Shown one piece after another: positions 13,503 to 15,305 of a DNA stretch of 15,305 bases. Numbering within the stretch: position 1 is the stretch's first letter; each line of letters starts with the position of its first letter. A program made the translations under genes and the position numbers. The notes under the pieces are model-generated. The model worked only from the letters and a program-made list of their open reading frames with translations, was not told the DNA's origin and did not search any database. Origin of the DNA: Ghiorsea sp. (lineage in GTDB: Bacteria > Pseudomonadota > Zetaproteobacteria > Mariprofundales > Mariprofundaceae). Location: positions 1 through 15,305 of the forward strand of contig JAUZQX010000003.1 of the NCBI GenBank assembly GCA_030950765.1. Direction: 5' to 3'.

Positions 13503-15286
13503 GCTAGGTCTCCTTCAATCTGGCGTTCATTTTTAAGGTGTTTTCTATAAATTTGATATTGTACCCATAAACCCGTGATGAGCACAGTTAAAATCGGGCC
13601 AATAGAGGCAAGGGATAAGATACCAAAACCTTCAATAGCATCCACGGCATTACCCAAGCCTAACCCCATGGCTAGAACCAGTGGTACGGTGACAGGGCCT
13701 GTGGTTACACCAGCGCTGTCCCAAGCGACATTAACAAATTCTTCTGTTGAAAACCAAGTGAGTACCAGTGCTAAGCTATACAAAGGGATTAAAAACCATG
13801 ATAGCGGGAAACCTAAAACAATTTTTACAACACCAAGCGCAATACCGCAAGCCACGCCAAAAGCGACAGCGTAAATGAGTAGTTTTTTCTCAAATGCACC
13901 GTTGGTTAATGTTTCTACGGTGTTGCCCAGCGCATTAAGCGCGGGTTCAGCCACGGTCGCACCAAAACCAAGTATCCAAGCAAAGATTAAAGCGATGGTG
14001 AAACCAATTGTCCATGAATAGATGGGTGATTCCGACACGCCTTCAATCACTGCAAATGCTGATGATAAGAGTGTGCCAGCTTGTTCGCCCAGTAGTGATA
14101 AACCAAAACGAAGCCCTATGCTAAAAATAATCATGCCTAGTACACACAAGATAATACCATATATAATAATACCGGGTGTCGGCAGTTTTTCACGCAATAC
14201 CAAGCGTAGAACTAACATTAAGAAGGCAACCAGTGGTACAATGGCTTGCAAGCCTGATAAAATTTCCGTGCTTGGGCTTGTTTGATACCAAGCAAGTGCA
14301 GTCGTAGATGCTAGGTGTGTACTGTGAGCTGCGGCATTGATAATCGCTTCAGGGGTGGTGGTTGAAGCCACAAAAATGGCGAGCAGCATCACACCAATAA
14401 TAGGGAATAAAGATGCAAGTGTAACAATGCCAAAGCCTGATAAGGCGCTGCTTCCACGGCCAGCCGTTGAAGCAATGCCAATACCAAGCGCTAAGACCAA
14501 AGGCACGGTAACAGGACCTGTGGTGACTGCACCACAGTCCCAAGCTAAACCAAGCACTTTGGCGAGTTCATCGTCTTGCATTAACCAAATGGTGAGCAAT
14601 AAGGCGGGGGTTAAAGAACCATAAATGAACGGTTTAAGACTCCATCCATATAGCAGGCGTAATGTGCCAAGCACAACAGCAAAACCAACACCCAAACCAA
14701 CAATCAACACCAATGTGCCGCTCCACTCATTGAGCATGGTGTATAAATAAGGTGCGTTTTGTACTTTAAGGATGCTGCCTGCAGCTTGCAGTGCACCAAT
14801 AGCGGGCTCAGCAAATGTGACACCGATGCCGAGCATAAAAGCAATCATGAGTACAATGGGTAGTGATACTTTGGCAGGAAGGTTTTGCCCAATAACTTCA
14901 CCAAAAGGCATTAAACCTTTGCTTAAACCCTCCATAAACAGCATCAAACCGATGATGACAGCGAGCAGTCCTGAGGCAACCATCACAGGGGCACTTACAG
15001 TTTGATTGAGTACGAGGATTTGAAACAGAACCAAGTACATGGCTAGCGGAATCACAGCTTTGGCTTGTTCAAGGAAACGATTGCTGATGTAGGGTGCAAG
15101 CAGGCGGTATATATCAATGCCGCGCAAGGACACGCAGTTCTTTTTGTTCGTACTTTTTTTAAATGACTGTTGTTTTTTGGCAAAATCATTAAAGCTAATA
15201 ATGTTTTGACGCAAGGAGATGTGACGAATCAATTTGCCGTAGCGAATCCTTTGCCCTTCTTCGAGTTTTTTGTCCTTGTTTGGCAT
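13499..15286 (-). CDS. DUF1538 integral membrane protein with two homologous halves
   Basis: 595-aa inner-membrane protein, probably a transporter. A basic cytoplasmic N-terminus (about 1-70) precedes many hydrophobic helices. The two DUF1538 halves (about 75-305 and 345-575) repeat the same signatures: TFAEPAIGAL (157-166) and TVAEPALNAL (444-453), then AWDCGAVTTGPVTVPLVLA (248-266) and AWDSAGVTTGPVTVPLVLA (521-539). The repeated acidic, Thr- and Pro-rich elements suggest two pseudo-symmetric sites in a pore. I recall, unverified, that a pair of separate DUF1538 proteins (UmpA/UmpB) in a halophile was described as a monovalent cation/proton antiporter; this could be their fused equivalent. 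ATG 15286 is supported by AAAGGA seven bases upstream. It is the first gene of the overlapping five-gene operon within the window; the promoter lies outside. Substrate and direction are unknown. Confidence 0.88.
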   Translation of the reverse strand: MPNKDKKLEEGQRIRYGKLIRHISLRQNIISFNDFAKKQQSFKKSTNKKNCVSLRGIDIYRLLAPYISNRFLEQAKAVIPLAMYLVLFQILVLNQTVSAPVMVASGLLAVIIGLMLFMEGLSKGLMPFGEVIGQNLPAKVSLPIVLMIAFMLGIGVTFAEPAIGALQAAGSILKVQNAPYLYTMLNEWSGTLVLIVGLGVGFAVVLGTLRLLYGWSLKPFIYGSLTPALLLTIWLMQDDELAKVLGLAWDCGAVTTGPVTVPLVLALGIGIASTAGRGSSALSGFGIVTLASLFPIIGVMLLAIFVASTTTPEAIINAAAHSTHLASTTALAWYQTSPSTEILSGLQAIVPLVAFLMLVLRLVLREKLPTPGIIIYGIILCVLGMIIFSIGLRFGLSLLGEQAGTLLSSAFAVIEGVSESPIYSWTIGFTIALIFAWILGFGATVAEPALNALGNTVETLTNGAFEKKLLIYAVAFGVACGIALGVVKIVLGFPLSWFLIPLYSLALVLTWFSTEEFVNVAWDSAGVTTGPVTVPLVLAMGLGLGNAVDAIEGFGILSLASIGPILTVLITGLWVQYQIYRKHLKNERQIEGDLA

Positions 15287-15293
15287 TAACTTA

Positions 15294-15299
15294 TCCTTT
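15294..15299 (-). promoter_or_regulatory. Ribosome binding site of the DUF1538 gene
   Basis: AAAGGA on the - strand, seven bases before ATG 15286. It supports the long N-terminus. Only 19 bases remain to the window edge, so no promoter can be judged. Confidence 0.7.
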
Positions 15300-15305
15300 G
15301 TGGGT

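Noticed and set aside
13575..14624. Open frames on the + strand opposite the DUF1538 gene
   Set aside because: Low-complexity Pro/Ser/Thr/Lys products that mirror the duplicated VTTGPVTVPLVLA region; antisense shadows without ribosome binding sites.
1..15305. CRISPR array, prophage or defence genes
   Set aside because: No regularly spaced repeats, integrase, phage structural or nuclease-type genes were seen on either strand.

Overview
The window carries ordinary Gram-negative core genes on the + strand (1-9591) and, on the - strand (9764-15286), a compact five-gene operon of much less familiar content. LpxC, LolB and the UbiE/UbiJ/UbiB trio point to a respiring proteobacterium with LPS and ubiquinone. 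Moderately AT-rich DNA and oxygen-independent HemN next to aerobic-type ubiquinone genes would suit a microaerophile, possibly a zetaproteobacterium. That placement is inference from gene content and style only; no marker here proves it.

Region 1 (2-4466, +): the 3' part of hemN, a JAMM/M67 metallopeptidase starting directly at the hemN stop, a TPR lipoprotein, lolB, ispE and tRNA-Gln(UUG). Genes abut or overlap, and the ispE stop codon lies inside the tRNA gene. TPR protein-lolB-ispE-tRNA-Gln-prs is the same order known from Pseudomonas-type genomes. Region 2 (4520-6508, +): prs, then lpxC behind its own strong ribosome binding site, followed by a hairpin. Region 3 (6567-9591, +): ubiE-ubiJ-ubiB, with 4-nt overlaps, for ubiquinone synthesis.

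Region 4 (9597-9767): a 163-bp element with 18-bp imperfect terminal inverted repeats and TTAG duplications, without coding capacity. It fills nearly the whole gap between the convergent ubiB and fumC genes; one target-site copy contains the fumC stop codon. It looks like a MITE related to IS5-type elements.

Region 5 (15286 to 9764, -): a DUF1538 membrane protein with two homologous halves, two small divergent P-II-like proteins, a six-helix membrane protein with HAMP and SpoIIE-type PP2C phosphatase domains, and class II fumarase. The four junctions overlap by 4, 8, 8 and 4 nt, so this is almost certainly one translationally coupled operon. The attractive reading is an ion or solute transporter controlled by its own pair of P-II-like proteins (compare GlnK-AmtB), linked to a phosphatase output and, unexpectedly, to a TCA-cycle enzyme. 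This is the part of the window most worth pursuing.
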